Shown here: piece after piece, positions 9,184-17,856 of the stretch
Position numbering within the stretch: position 1 is the first letter of the stretch
Layout: every line of letters begins with the position of its first letter
NCBI RefSeq assembly: GCF_008253865.1
Contig: NZ_CP042331.1
Coordinates: 2,604,001 to 2,668,000, forward strand
DNA length: 64,000 nucleotides
Direction of reading: 5' to 3'
Source of the DNA: Bosea sp. F3-2
GTDB lineage: Bacteria; Pseudomonadota; Alphaproteobacteria; Rhizobiales; Beijerinckiaceae
Program-made: the position numbers and the translations under genes
Notes under the pieces: generated by a model
Databases searched by the model: none
Seen by the model: the letters and a program-made list of their open reading frames with translations, nothing else
Told to the model about the DNA's origin: nothing

Positions 9184-9615
9184 ATGTTCAAGAAGCTCGC
9201 TCTTGTTACGGTGTTGACCATTACCCCGGCGATCGCCTTCGCCCAGAGCCAGCCTTCGGGCGGTGCGGTGGGCGGTGCGACCAGCGGCGCGGCGGCCGGT
9301 GCCGTCGGCGGCGCGGTGGTCGGCGGCCCGGTGGGCGCTGTCGTCGGCGGCGTCGGCGGCGCTGTGGTCGGCGCGATCGTCGGCGATGCTGCCGAGCCGC
9401 GCTTCCGCACCTATGTCGTCGAGCAGCGCGTCCCGTCATATGCCTATGCCGAGCCGGTCGCGGTCGGCACGGTCCTACCGGCGCAGGGCGTCGTTTATCA
9501 CCGCGTACCGGCCGAGTATGGGCCGACGGCCTCGCGCTACAACTACACGGTGGTGAACGATCGCACGCTCATCGTCGAGCCGCAGACACGCCGCGTGGTC
9601 CAGATCATCGAATGA
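9184..9615 (+). CDS. Secreted DUF1236 protein with glycine-zipper segment
   Basis: A 143-aa exported protein of unknown function. It has a signal peptide (1-20, ending AFA-Q), then a Gly/Ala/Val repeat about 24-63 resembling a glycine zipper, then a DUF1236 domain in the last 70 residues (VGTVLPAQGVVYHRVPAEYG...VIVEP-like end RRVVQIIE). An AAAGGAGA ribosome-binding site precedes the ATG. The glycine-zipper part suggests membrane or self association. The next gene is a paralogue sharing the C-terminal domain but not the glycine segment. Confidence 0.88.
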   Translation: MFKKLALVTVLTITPAIAFAQSQPSGGAVGGATSGAAAGAVGGAVVGGPVGAVVGGVGGAVVGAIVGDAAEPRFRTYVVEQRVPSYAYAEPVAVGTVLPAQGVVYHRVPAEYGPTASRYNYTVVNDRTLIVEPQTRRVVQIIE

Positions 9616-9634
9616 CGCTCGTCTCTCGACATGG

Positions 9635-9670
9635 AAGGGCCCGCCCCGGCAACGGGGCGGGCCCTTCTCG
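9635..9670 (+). terminator. Strong terminator hairpin after the first DUF1236 gene
   Basis: A perfect 14-bp stem (AAGGGCCCGCCCCG and its complement) closed by a GCAA tetraloop ends in TT and then CTCGCTTT. It isolates the two DUF1236 genes as separate transcripts. Confidence 0.85.
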
Positions 9671-9752
9671 CTTTCGTGATCGTCGAAGCACGGAACTGCC
9701 GCAGAAGGCGCGCATTCTCGCAGCGGGGCTAGGCAGATATCGGAGATCGATC

Positions 9753-10178
9753 ATGATCAAGCGGATTCTACTGGTTGCCGCCCTTGCAGCCATCCCCGCA
9801 ACCGCTTTCGCACAAACCATGGGGCCTATCATCCGCGACCCCGCCAGCGGCGGCTTCACTCATGACCCGGCCCTCGTCGGCACCGAGACGTACATGATGC
9901 CGTTCGGCGTATTCGCTCCGCCCCTCAAGCGGGATCCCGCCGGCGGGACGATGATCAATGACGACGCGGCCTTCCGGACCTATGTGATGGCACAGCACAT
10001 GCGCTCGTATCGCTATGCCGAACCGATCGTGGTCGGCACCGTGCTACCGGCCCGTGGCTTGGTCTATCGCAACGTGCCCGCGGAATACGGCGCGCCCGGC
10101 TATCGCTATACGATCGTGAACGACGAAGCCGTCATCGTCGAGCCACGGACGCGGCGCGTGGTCGAAATCATCGAATGA
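9753..10178 (+). CDS. Secreted DUF1236 protein, paralogue 2
   Basis: 141 aa with a signal peptide (MIKRILLVAALAAIPATAFA-Q). The middle is a short unrecognised segment. The C-terminal 70 residues match the preceding gene closely (SYRYAEPIVVGTVLPARG..., VPAEYG, RRVVEIIE), so the two are tandem paralogues. Start chosen at the ATG before the signal peptide; GGAGA lies 6-10 bases upstream. Function unknown; predicted periplasmic. Confidence 0.85.
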   Translation: MIKRILLVAALAAIPATAFAQTMGPIIRDPASGGFTHDPALVGTETYMMPFGVFAPPLKRDPAGGTMINDDAAFRTYVMAQHMRSYRYAEPIVVGTVLPARGLVYRNVPAEYGAPGYRYTIVNDEAVIVEPRTRRVVEIIE

Positions 10179-10183
10179 CGCCA

Positions 10184-10220
10184 GAGCATTTCCGCGTTTC
10201 TCTGAATCGCGGAAATGCTC
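10184..10220. terminator. Hairpin downstream of DUF1236 paralogue 2
   Basis: A 13-bp perfect inverted repeat (GAGCATTTCCGCG/CGCGGAAATGCTC) with an 11-base loop lies 6 bases after the stop codon. There is no clear T-run directly after the stem (TCCTTGTTTGAT follows a few bases on), and I recall similar hairpins as dispersed repeats in Hyphomicrobiales genomes, so it may be a repeat used as a terminator. Confidence 0.6.
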
Positions 10221-10292
10221 CATCTCCTTGTTTGATCGCATTTTCTTCACGCGAACCGGTAGCCACTTCGCTCGAAAATGCTCCAGGCCGGC

Positions 10293-10324
10293 AAAGGCCC
10301 GTGCCGGTGACGGCATGGGCCTTT
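10293..10324 (-). terminator. Terminator of upp (bidirectional)
   Basis: A 14-bp stem with one G-T pair (AAAGGCCCGTGCCG / CGGCATGGGCCTTT) around a 4-base loop lies 8 bases beyond the upp stop. The A- and T-rich ends allow it to work on both strands. Confidence 0.75.
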
Positions 10325-10331
10325 CCGACGT

Positions 10332-10973
10332 TCAGCGCGTGCCGAACATGCGATCGCCCGCGTCCCCGAGACCCGGCACGATATAGCCGTGGTCATTGAG
10401 GCGTTCGTCGATGGCGGCGGTCCAGATGCGGACATCGGGATGGGCGCCGCGCAGGTGAGCGATGCCCTCGGGCGCCGCCAGCAGGCAGACGAAACGCAGA
10501 TCCTTGGCGCCCCGCTCCTTGAGACGCTCCACCGCAGCCACGGCGGAATTGGCGGTCGCCAACATCGGGTCCATCACCACGATCATGCGGTCGGCGATGT
10601 CGGACGGCGCCTTGAAGTAATACTCGACGGCCTGGAGCGTATCTGGATCGCGGTAGAGGCCGATATGGGCGACGCGCGCGGCCGGCACCAGCTCCAGCAT
10701 GCCGTCGAGGAAGCCGACACCCGCCCGCAGGATCGGAGCGAAGACCAGCTTCTTGCCGGCGATGACCGGCTGCATCGAACGGGTCAGCGGCGTCTCGATC
10801 TCGATCAGCTCGGTCGGCAGATCGCGCGTCACCTCATAGCAGAGCAGCATGCCGATCTCGTTGAGGAGCTGGCGGAAGCTCTTGGTGGAGCGGTCCTTCT
10901 CGCGCATCAGCGTGAGCTTGTGCTGGACCAGCGGGTGATCGACGACAGTGACGCCGTCCTGGCTCGAAGTCAT
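10332..10973 (-). CDS. upp: Uracil phosphoribosyltransferase
   Basis: Converts uracil plus PRPP to UMP. The 213-aa length is normal. Visible family signatures are the early TVVDHPLVQHKLTLMREK segment, RAGVGFLDGM, the PRPP loop region VVMDPMLATANSA, and the uracil-binding C-terminus GLGDAGDRMFGT. The ATG at 10973 was chosen because it starts the conserved domain; an upstream in-frame codon at 11012 adds 13 unconserved residues. It is the last gene after the URC4 and URC1 genes on the same strand. In the URC pathway degradation acts on uridine nucleotides, so Upp would supply the activated form as well as salvage. Confidence 0.95.
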   Translation of the reverse strand: MTSSQDGVTVVDHPLVQHKLTLMREKDRSTKSFRQLLNEIGMLLCYEVTRDLPTELIEIETPLTRSMQPVIAGKKLVFAPILRAGVGFLDGMLELVPAARVAHIGLYRDPDTLQAVEYYFKAPSDIADRMIVVMDPMLATANSAVAAVERLKERGAKDLRFVCLLAAPEGIAHLRGAHPDVRIWTAAIDERLNDHGYIVPGLGDAGDRMFGTR

Positions 10974-11013
10974 ACGCCCGTTTCCTCTTGCTTCTGCCCA
11001 ACGTTTCAACACG

Positions 11014-11119
11014 CGTCATTCCGGGCAAGCCGCAAAGCGGCGCCGACCCGGAAGCCATCGAAGGGTGTCCCGCTCTACGATGGCTTCCGGGTCTCCGCTT
11101 CGCTACGCCCGGAATGACG
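11014..11119. repeat. Palindromic intergenic repeat, family B
   Basis: Arms begin CGTCATTCCGGG and end CCCGGAATGACG, with nested inverted segments (CCCGGAAGCCATCG / CGATGGCTTCCGGG). The same family occurs at 24634-24729, 39608-39713 and, as outer arms, 34109-34323 and 51174-51315. It lies between upp and the URC4 gene, which are otherwise probably co-transcribed. Confidence 0.85.
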
Positions 11120-11145
11120 GCGAGATTTTCGCATGCAGTTCCGGA

Positions 11146-12369
11146 TCAAAATACCGTGCCGTCGCTGACGATACTCAACGGCGGGCCGCCATCCACACGC
11201 TTTTCACGCGCGATCCGCCGGCCTGCGGCCCAGCTGCCGCCTTCGAGCACCTTGGCGAGCGGCAAATCCTCGCGCGAGCGGCCGAGGCGCTTGCGGATCA
11301 AGAGGCCGATCTCGTCGAGGAGCGCCACCGTCAGCGCCCGCCACTCGACGACCAGCGGCGAGGAAACCTCATGCGCCTTCGCCCGATCCGCCTCGTCCTT
11401 CAATGCGATCACGCCGCTATCGAGAAAGAGCCCGCCATTGCGATATTCGGGCAGGCCGGTGAGATCGTCGATGTCGACGACCGAAATACCTGCCCATTGC
11501 AGCGGCTCGATCAATGAGTAGGTCAGCCATTGCGATAGCTTGTGGAAGGGCACCAGCCCTTCCGTCACCTCGCCGGGCGCGATCAGGGGATGGCGCCAGG
11601 TATCGCCGAGCGGGACGCCGGCGAGCGTCAGGCGCGAAGGCCAGATGCCGCCGAAGGTCGCGAGCACCTCGCCGAGCATATGCGCGGCTCGCAGCGTGCC
11701 GGTGTCAGCGGCGGCTGCAAAGCGGTCGAAGAGCTCGCCGGGACGCGACAGGCCCTGCTTCTCAAGTTCCTCGCCAAGGCGATTGAGCAGGGCGGCACGC
11801 CCTTCCAGTGCTAGCAGCGGATTGTTCGGACCTGCCTGAAAACCGTGCGCCAGCGTGGCCGCATCGAGGCGCTTCAGCCCGGCCGCATCGGCACGCAGCG
11901 GATCAGCCGGATCGCGGGAGAACAGGCCGGCGGCGAACATGTCGAGCGAGGCGAGCGCCAGCCCTTCCGAACGGCCGATCTCGCGGCCCGTCGCGGCGTC
12001 GTGATAGCGCCAGTCCGGGCCGGCGCCGGCATCGAGCAGGACGCTGACCACGGCAAGATCATAGGCGGCGCGGCCGCGGGCAGCCGGATCCGGGAAGCCG
12101 GCCACCTGATCGAGCCGCAGCCAGCGATCATCGCCAGCGACGACGAAGTGGCGCCAGCGCGCATGGAAGGGGATCTCGAGCGTGGGGTAATTCGCGCGGA
12201 TGGTCTCCAGCACATAGTCGGCGCAGGCTTCCAGCCGCTCGGGGTGGACGCTGAAATGGAAGAGCCCGCCAGCGAGGCCGAGCTCCAGCATCTCCCGCGC
12301 ACGCTCGCGCACCGCGGCAGGTTTCAACAGGGCGCGGAACGCCTCGGGGTCGCGGTCAGGCATCGTCAA
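11146..12369 (-). CDS. URC4/Urg3 family protein (DUF1688)
   Basis: A 407-aa cytosolic protein of the DUF1688 family, known from yeast and fungi as URC4/Urg3 and required for the URC route of uracil catabolism; its exact chemistry is unclear. The assignment rests on full-length similarity: an N-terminal VRERAREMLELGLAGGLFHFSVHPERL segment, a central FSRDPADPLRADAAGLKRLDAATLAHGFQAGPNNPL segment, and the C-terminal EVSSPLVVEWRALTVALLDEIG helix. It is followed downstream by upp and preceded 24 bases upstream by a GTP-cyclohydrolase-II-like gene, which together are the conserved bacterial partners of this pathway. Confidence 0.88.
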   Translation of the reverse strand: MTMPDRDPEAFRALLKPAAVRERAREMLELGLAGGLFHFSVHPERLEACADYVLETIRANYPTLEIPFHARWRHFVVAGDDRWLRLDQVAGFPDPAARGRAAYDLAVVSVLLDAGAGPDWRYHDAATGREIGRSEGLALASLDMFAAGLFSRDPADPLRADAAGLKRLDAATLAHGFQAGPNNPLLALEGRAALLNRLGEELEKQGLSRPGELFDRFAAAADTGTLRAAHMLGEVLATFGGIWPSRLTLAGVPLGDTWRHPLIAPGEVTEGLVPFHKLSQWLTYSLIEPLQWAGISVVDIDDLTGLPEYRNGGLFLDSGVIALKDEADRAKAHEVSSPLVVEWRALTVALLDEIGLLIRKRLGRSREDLPLAKVLEGGSWAAGRRIAREKRVDGGPPLSIVSDGTVF

Positions 12370-12393
12370 CTCGGGTGACGTGGTGTGGCAGGG

Positions 12394-13656
12394 TCAGAAC
12401 TTGTCGAGGTCACGGCCGACGGTGGCCTTGAGCGCATTGTCGCCGGGCGTGCCGTCCGGCGAATAGTAGCCCGCGGCCTTCTTGGCCTCGATCTCGACCG
12501 AGGCGTCCGGCGGAATCAATTCAGGCGGGATGGCGACGCGCTCGCCGATCGTGATGCCGCTCTCGACCATCGCATCGTATTTCATGTTCGACATCGACAT
12601 CAGCCGGTCGATATGGGTGACGCCGAGCCAGTGCAGCACATCCGGCATCAGCTGCTGGAAGCGGGCATCCTGCACGCCGGCAACGCATTCGGTGCGCTCG
12701 AAATAGGTCGCCGCGGAATCGCCGCCCTCCTGACGCTTGCGGGCGTTATAGACGAGGAACTTGGTGACCTCGCCGAGCGCCCGGCCCTCCTTGCGGTTGT
12801 AGACGATCAGCCCGACGCCACCGCTCTGCGCCTCCCGCACGCATTCCTCGATGCCGTGGATGAGGTAGGGCCGGCAGGTGCAGATGTCCGAGCCGAAGAC
12901 GTCCGAACCGTTGCACTCGTCATGGACGCGGCAGGCGACACGCTTGGCGGGATTGGTGATCGCTGAGACCTCACCCATGATGTAGGCGGTGATCGAGCCG
13001 ATCGGCGGCAGGAAAACCTTGAGATCCGGCCGCGTCACCAATTCCGGATACATGCCGCCGGTCTGCTCGAAGAGCGTGCGGCGCAACTCGTTCTCGCTGG
13101 TGCCGAAGCGCTCGGCGATGCCGGGCAGATACCAGACCGGATCGACCGCGATCTTGGTAACCGAGATGTCGCCGGACGGATGCAGGATATTCCCGTCCGC
13201 CGCCAGCCGATGCGTCGCCATGGCTGCGAGAATCTCGGGCAGGTTGAGCCTGGCCTTGGTGATCGCGATCGAGGGGCGGATGTCGATGCCCTCGCCGATC
13301 AGCTTGCCGAAATCCTGCGCGACCGTGTGGCCGAAGGGATCAAGCGAGACGATCTTCTTCGGCTCGGCCCATTGCGGCTGCGGCGGAATCTCCGCCGTCG
13401 GATAGGTGTTGGTCAGGTCCGGGCGCTGCGAGGGGTTCATCGCGCGGGCCGAGATCGCCAGCGCACGGTAGACCGAATAGGAGCCGCCATGGGCGCCGAT
13501 GACATTGCGGTCAGCCGGGGTGGTGGTCGAGGCGATGATCGGGCCGCGCTCAGTGGCGGTCGGCGCCCCCCATCGGATCGGGAAGCGCACGGCGGCGCTG
13601 CCGGGTTCGGGATGGGAGGTCAGCCTGATATGGCCGGTGCGGTTCGGCGCGTTCAT
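12394..13656 (-). CDS. GTP cyclohydrolase II-like protein of the URC1 type
   Basis: A 420-aa protein whose C-terminal half is a RibA-type GTP cyclohydrolase II domain. Zinc ligands are conserved (Cys248, Cys259, Cys261 in RVHDEC...SDICTC), and the nucleotide-binding loop reads YNRKEGRALG at about 286-295. The N-terminal 200 residues are an extension absent from riboflavin-pathway RibA, and there is no RibB domain. This layout matches URC1 of the uracil-catabolic pathway, believed to open the uracil ring of a uridine nucleotide. The neighbours (URC4 and upp) support that role over riboflavin synthesis, for which no other gene is present here. Confidence 0.88.
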   Translation of the reverse strand: MNAPNRTGHIRLTSHPEPGSAAVRFPIRWGAPTATERGPIIASTTTPADRNVIGAHGGSYSVYRALAISARAMNPSQRPDLTNTYPTAEIPPQPQWAEPKKIVSLDPFGHTVAQDFGKLIGEGIDIRPSIAITKARLNLPEILAAMATHRLAADGNILHPSGDISVTKIAVDPVWYLPGIAERFGTSENELRRTLFEQTGGMYPELVTRPDLKVFLPPIGSITAYIMGEVSAITNPAKRVACRVHDECNGSDVFGSDICTCRPYLIHGIEECVREAQSGGVGLIVYNRKEGRALGEVTKFLVYNARKRQEGGDSAATYFERTECVAGVQDARFQQLMPDVLHWLGVTHIDRLMSMSNMKYDAMVESGITIGERVAIPPELIPPDASVEIEAKKAAGYYSPDGTPGDNALKATVGRDLDKF

Positions 13657-13676
13657 GGTCTCGCCCTGAAACAGGA

Positions 13677-13708
13677 AGGGCCCCGCGACGGGGAACGTCC
13701 GGGGCCCT
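13677..13708 (-). terminator. Hairpin between the 53-aa gene and URC1
   Basis: An 8-bp GC stem (AGGGCCCC/GGGGCCCT) with a 16-base loop lies 48 bases downstream of the small membrane protein and just 21 bases before the URC1 start. It could terminate the former or act as a leader hairpin for the latter. No T-run is visible. Confidence 0.4.
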
Positions 13709-13755
13709 CTGGACCTTGCGAAGTCTGAACCAGCGCGAAGGCGCCGTCAATCGCC

Positions 13756-13917
13756 TTAGAAAACAGCGAGATAGCGCAGCAGCGAGATGATGCCGATCAC
13801 GATGACGATGATCTGCACGACGTTCTTGATCTGCCCGTCGAGCGGCAGCATCCGGACCAGATAAAGCACGAGGCCGATGACGAGAACGGTGATCAGCAGA
13901 GAAATCAGAATGGACAT
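13756..13917 (-). CDS. Small Thivi_2564-type membrane protein
   Basis: A 53-aa product not covered by longer annotated reading frames. The sequence consists of two hydrophobic helices (about residues 2-21 and 33-51) joined by a short polar turn with RMLPLDGQIKN. This two-helix layout, with a proline in the turn, resembles the Thivi_2564 family of small bacterial membrane proteins, whose function is unknown. The start ATG at 13917 and the TAA at 13758-13756 are unambiguous. It probably forms its own transcript upstream of URC1. Confidence 0.75.
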   Translation of the reverse strand: MSILISLLITVLVIGLVLYLVRMLPLDGQIKNVVQIIVIVIGIISLLRYLAVF

Positions 13918-14246
13918 GCTTTCAGCCCTTTGTCGCGGCCGGTGGCCGGCCCCCCGGAAGCCCCACCGCGACGCATTCGCGGCATGTCAGCCCCGCCGAC
14001 AGAACGTCGCAGGGTGGGAATAGGTTCCGATGCGGGCTTTGCCGGCGAAGGGGTAGGACGGGTTTACGCAGGAACCGCAAACGCAAAACCCCTCTCCTGT
14101 AAGGAGAGGGGTAGGGGTGAGGTGTAGGCCGTTGGACGAGTGATGCGCCGCGCCAACCGCAGCGGCGGTGAGGACGGAGCAAGGACGACCAGCGGCCTTC
14201 CCCTCACCCCTGCCCCTCTCCCTCCGGGAGAGGGGTTCCCCGCGCC
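13918..14246. repeat. Intergenic region with palindromic repeat, family C
   Basis: No gene is visible. Two hairpins (14088-14122, CCCCTCTCC...GGAGAGGGG; 14200-14241, CCCCTCTCCC/GGGAGAGGGG) are also complementary to each other through a GGGGTGAGG / CCTCACCCC segment. Related elements occur at 43286-43442, 46542-46691 and 53212-53370. The element lies just after the glyS stop and may help end that transcript. Confidence 0.75.
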
Positions 14247-16385
14247 CTAGCCCGCGATGCGGTCGAAATCGGCCACCGCGCGCGTCGCCTGGCGGAGCTG
14301 GTTGAGCAGCTTCAGGCGGTTGGCGCGCTGGGCCGGATCGGGATCGTTGACCGTGACCTTGTCGAAGAAAGCATCGACCGCTGGGCGCAATTCCGCCATC
14401 GCGGCCATGGCGCCCTCGTAATCCTCGACCGCGACGGCGGCCTCAGCCTTCGGCGTCGCCTGCGCCAGCGCAACGGCGAGCGCCTTTTCTTCGATCAGGC
14501 CGGCATCGGCAATGAGGTGCAGGTCCGGAGCGCCTGCGAAGGCGCCCTCCCCGTCCTTCTTCTCCTCGGCCTTGAGGATATTGGCGGCGCGCTTGTAGCC
14601 CGTGAGCAGGTTCGCGCCATCCTCGGTATCGAGGAAGCGGCCGAGCGCAGCGACGCGGCGGGTGATGAGGAGGAGGTCGTCGTTTGACGAAGCGCCGTCG
14701 CCCAGCACAGCGTCGACCAGATCATACCGCGCGCCCTGGTCGCGGAGCATGACCTTCAGGCGGTCGTGGAAGAAGGAGAGGAGGTCGGCATCCTTGGCGA
14801 CCTGCGTCAGCGGCAACCGCACCCCATTCTCAACCACCAGCCGGATCACACCCAGCGCCGCGCGACGCAGCGCATAAGGGTCCTTGCTGCCGGTCGGCTT
14901 CTCGTCGATCGCCCAGAAACCGACGAGCGTGTCGAGCTTGTCAGCCAGCGCCACCGCGACCGAAACCGGATCGCTCGGCACGCGATCCGAGGGCCCAAGC
15001 GGCTTGTAATGCTCCTCGACCGCCGCAGCGACGGAGGCGTCCTCGCCCTGCAGCTCGGCATATTTCCGGCCCATCAGGCCCTGCAGTTCGGGGAACTCGC
15101 CGACCATCTCGGTCGGCAGGTCGGCCTTGGCGAGCTTGGCGGCGCGCTCGGCCTTTTCCGGATCGGCACCGACGATGGGCGCCATCTCCTTCGCCAGCGC
15201 GGCGATGCGCTGGACGCGCTCGCCTTGCGTGCCGAGCTTGGCGTGGAAGACGACGCCGAGCTTGTCGAGCTTGGCCATGCGCTGGTCGAGCGGCTTGGCG
15301 AGATCGAGCCCGAGCTTCTCGGCACTGGCCTTGAAGGTGTCGAGATCAGGCAGCGAACCGCGATCGGTCTGCCAGAAATAGGCGGCGTCCGAGAGGCGCG
15401 CACGCACGACGCGGCCATTGCCGGCGGTGATCGCCGCGCCGCCGTCGCTGGCGACGAGGTTCGAGACCAGGATGAAGCGATTGGCGAGGTTGCCGGTCTC
15501 AGGGTTGCGCAGCACGAAGCATTTCTGGTTCGCGCGGATGGTGGCGCGGATCGCCTCGCCGGGAATGTCGAGGAAGCGCTCCTCGAAGGAGCCCAGCAGC
15601 ACGACCGGCCATTCGACGAGGCCGGCAACCTCCTCCAGCAGCCCCTCGTCCTCGACAAGATCGAGCCCCTGCGCAAAGGCGAGGTTGCGGGCGTCGGTGA
15701 GGATGATCTCCTTGCGGCGGTCGGCATCGAGCACGACCTTCGCCTTTTCCAGCGACGCGACGTAGTCGTCGAGGCGCCTCACCGTGATCGGCCCGGGCGC
15801 ATGGAAGCGGTGGCCATAGGTGATGTTGCCGGAGACGATGCCGTCGACCTCGAACGGCACGATTTCCGGGTCCTCGGTCTCGGCGCCGAAGGTGCAGAGG
15901 ATCGAGTGCAGCGGGCGCACCCAGCGCAGGCTGGCGCCGGCAGCCGAGGCCTTGCCCCAGCGCATCGACTTCGGCCAGGGGAAGGAACGGATCACGGCCG
16001 GGACGATCTCGGCGATGGCCGCGACGGTTTCCTGCCCGGGCTTCTCGATGATGGCGACGTAGCTGTCGCCCTTCTTCGGGTCGCTGACGATGGTGGCCTG
16101 ATCGAGCGAGGCCAGACCTGCCGCCTTGAGGAAGCCCTGCACGGCGGCATCGGGTGCGCCGACGCGTGGGCCCTTGCGTTCCTCGCGCACATCGCGGCCG
16201 CGCACCGGCAGGCCGGCGATATGCAGCGCGAGCCGGCGCGGCGTGACGAAGGCCTTGGCGCCTTCATAGACCAAGCCGCGCTCGACCAACGCATCGGTGA
16301 CGAGCTTCTTCAGGTCCTCGGCGGCCTTGCGCTGCATGCGCGCCGGGATTTCCTCGGAGAAGAGTTCGAGCAGGAGATCAGGCAT
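14247..16385 (-). CDS. glyS: Glycine--tRNA ligase beta subunit
   Basis: The beta subunit of the heterotetrameric bacterial glycyl-tRNA synthetase, 712 aa. It begins MPDLLLELFSEEIPARMQ, the conserved GlyS start; the body contains the tRNA-binding and HD-like domains, and the C-terminal anticodon-binding region (DALR-like) lies in about the last 120 residues. The ATG at 16385 shares one base with the TGA of glyQ (TGATG), which fixes the start and indicates translational coupling for the alpha2beta2 complex. Length is normal. Confidence 0.97.
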   Translation of the reverse strand: MPDLLLELFSEEIPARMQRKAAEDLKKLVTDALVERGLVYEGAKAFVTPRRLALHIAGLPVRGRDVREERKGPRVGAPDAAVQGFLKAAGLASLDQATIVSDPKKGDSYVAIIEKPGQETVAAIAEIVPAVIRSFPWPKSMRWGKASAAGASLRWVRPLHSILCTFGAETEDPEIVPFEVDGIVSGNITYGHRFHAPGPITVRRLDDYVASLEKAKVVLDADRRKEIILTDARNLAFAQGLDLVEDEGLLEEVAGLVEWPVVLLGSFEERFLDIPGEAIRATIRANQKCFVLRNPETGNLANRFILVSNLVASDGGAAITAGNGRVVRARLSDAAYFWQTDRGSLPDLDTFKASAEKLGLDLAKPLDQRMAKLDKLGVVFHAKLGTQGERVQRIAALAKEMAPIVGADPEKAERAAKLAKADLPTEMVGEFPELQGLMGRKYAELQGEDASVAAAVEEHYKPLGPSDRVPSDPVSVAVALADKLDTLVGFWAIDEKPTGSKDPYALRRAALGVIRLVVENGVRLPLTQVAKDADLLSFFHDRLKVMLRDQGARYDLVDAVLGDGASSNDDLLLITRRVAALGRFLDTEDGANLLTGYKRAANILKAEEKKDGEGAFAGAPDLHLIADAGLIEEKALAVALAQATPKAEAAVAVEDYEGAMAAMAELRPAVDAFFDKVTVNDPDPAQRANRLKLLNQLRQATRAVADFDRIAG

Positions 16386-17302
16386 CAGTTGGCTCCCCCG
16401 CCGGCGGTCTTCAACCAGGCCGCACCGCAGGCCTTGGCGAGCTCGCGCACGCGCAGGATGTAGCTCTGCCGCTCGGTGACCGAGATCACGCCGCGCGCAT
16501 CGAGCAGGTTGAAGATGTGGCTGGCCTTGATGCACTGGTCATAGGCCGGCAAGGCGAGTTCATGGCGAGGCTGATTGTCGCCGGAGGCCGGTTCGCCGGC
16601 GTCCAGCAGCGCCTTGCACTCGGCTTCCGCATCCGAGAAGTGCCGGAACAGCATCTGCGTGTCAGCATGCTCGAAATTGTGCCGCGAGTATTCCTGTTCG
16701 GCCTGCAGGAAGACGTCGCCATAGCTGATGCGGTCCTCGCCATCGAGGCCGTTGAAGTTGAGGTCGTAGACGTTCTCGACACCCTGGACATACATCGCCA
16801 GACGCTCGAGCCCGTAGGTCAGTTCGCCCGCGACCGGCGCGCATTCGACGCCCGCGACCTGCTGGAAGTAGGTGAACTGGCTGACCTCCATGCCGTCGCA
16901 CCAGCACTCCCAGCCGAGGCCCCAGGCGCCGAGCGTCGGGCTCTCCCAGTCGTCCTCGACGAAGCGCACGTCATGCAGGCCGAGATCGACGCCGATCGCC
17001 CTGAGCGAGTCGAGATAGAGCTGCTGCAGATCCGGCGGCGACGGCTTCAGGATGACCTGGAACTGATAATAGTGCTGCAACCGGTTGGGGTTCTCGCCAT
17101 AGCGGCCGTCCTTGGGGCGGCGCGAGGGCTGGACGTAAGCCGCCTTCCACGGCTTCGGCCCGAGCGCGCGCAAAGTCGTCGCCGGATGGAAGGTGCCGGC
17201 GCCGACCTCCATGTCGTAGGGCTGCAGCACCACGCAACCTCGCTCGGCCCAGAAGCGCTGCAGCGTCAGCAGCAGCCCCTGGAAGGAGCGGGTCGGATCC
17301 AT
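16385..17302 (-). CDS. glyQ: Glycine--tRNA ligase alpha subunit
   Basis: The catalytic class II synthetase subunit, 305 aa. Conserved segments include FWAERGCVVLQPYDMEVGAGT, PSRRPKDGRYGENPNRLQHYYQFQVI and LGWECWCDGMEV. I chose the ATG at 17302, where conserved sequence starts (MDPTRSFQGLLL), because the preceding 26 in-frame residues are unconserved and serine/proline-rich. It is the first gene of glyQ-glyS. Confidence 0.96.
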   Translation of the reverse strand: MDPTRSFQGLLLTLQRFWAERGCVVLQPYDMEVGAGTFHPATTLRALGPKPWKAAYVQPSRRPKDGRYGENPNRLQHYYQFQVILKPSPPDLQQLYLDSLRAIGVDLGLHDVRFVEDDWESPTLGAWGLGWECWCDGMEVSQFTYFQQVAGVECAPVAGELTYGLERLAMYVQGVENVYDLNFNGLDGEDRISYGDVFLQAEQEYSRHNFEHADTQMLFRHFSDAEAECKALLDAGEPASGDNQPRHELALPAYDQCIKASHIFNLLDARGVISVTERQSYILRVRELAKACGAAWLKTAGGGAN

Positions 17303-17556
17303 CGCCGGGGAGGAGGCCGGGATGGTGGAAAGCGAGTGGGGCGCGGGGGCGGACAAGTGCCTGCAACCTTCCGATAACAAAGGAATGGCGGTGATTAGGG
17401 TTCGGGCCGGCCAGGGTCAAGCGCGGGCCGGACCCGCAACCGGACAGATTTCGTTCATAACCGGTCTGCTAACCACGAGACGACCGCATGGTTCGCGATG
17501 TTCGGGGCGAGCATTTGATGGCGGGCCAGCGGCTGGATTAACGAAGGAGTACGCCC

Positions 17557-17826
17557 ATGTTGACAACCCGCATCATTGCCGCCGCCTTCGGCGCGGCAAC
17601 CTTGCTCGGTGCCGCCATGAGCAGCGCCCCGGCTTCCGCAGCCCCGATTTCGGCCGGCACGGCCCTGGGTGCGGGCGCCGAGACCGGTCTCGTCCAGCAG
17701 GCCTGGCACCGGGGCCGGCCGCATTACGGCCCAGCCCGCCCGCATGTCCGCCGCTGCTGGACCGAAACCCGCCGTGTCTGGAACGGCCGCCGCTGGATCG
17801 TGCGCCAGCACCGCGTCTGCCGCTGA
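17557..17826 (+). CDS. Small secreted Arg/Tyr-rich protein 1
   Basis: 89 aa with a signal peptide (1-28, cleavage after APASAA). The mature part ends in a motif with two cysteines, RCWTETRRVWNGRRWIVRQ...RVCR. The ATG follows GAAGGAG. The next gene has the same plan (RCFWSERRVWNGWRWVIRP...RVCR), so these are tandem paralogues. The two cysteines could form a disulphide in the periplasm. No function is known; the very basic mature part suggests binding to envelope polyanions, which is inference. Confidence 0.82.
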   Translation: MLTTRIIAAAFGAATLLGAAMSSAPASAAPISAGTALGAGAETGLVQQAWHRGRPHYGPARPHVRRCWTETRRVWNGRRWIVRQHRVCR

Positions 17827-17856
17827 GCCAAAACGGCCTTCGGACCTGAAGGCGAG

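Noticed and set aside
9184..9615. The Gly/Ala/Val repeat of the DUF1236 gene, considered as a toxin pore or amyloid-like protein.
   Set aside because: The signal peptide and DUF1236 domain explain it as a common secreted protein; no toxin context is present.
17303..17556. Possible tRNA-like or small RNA sequence between glyQ and the small secreted gene.
   Set aside because: I could not fold a cloverleaf or find a T-loop consensus (GGTTCGAATCC-like) there; no tRNA is visible anywhere in the window.
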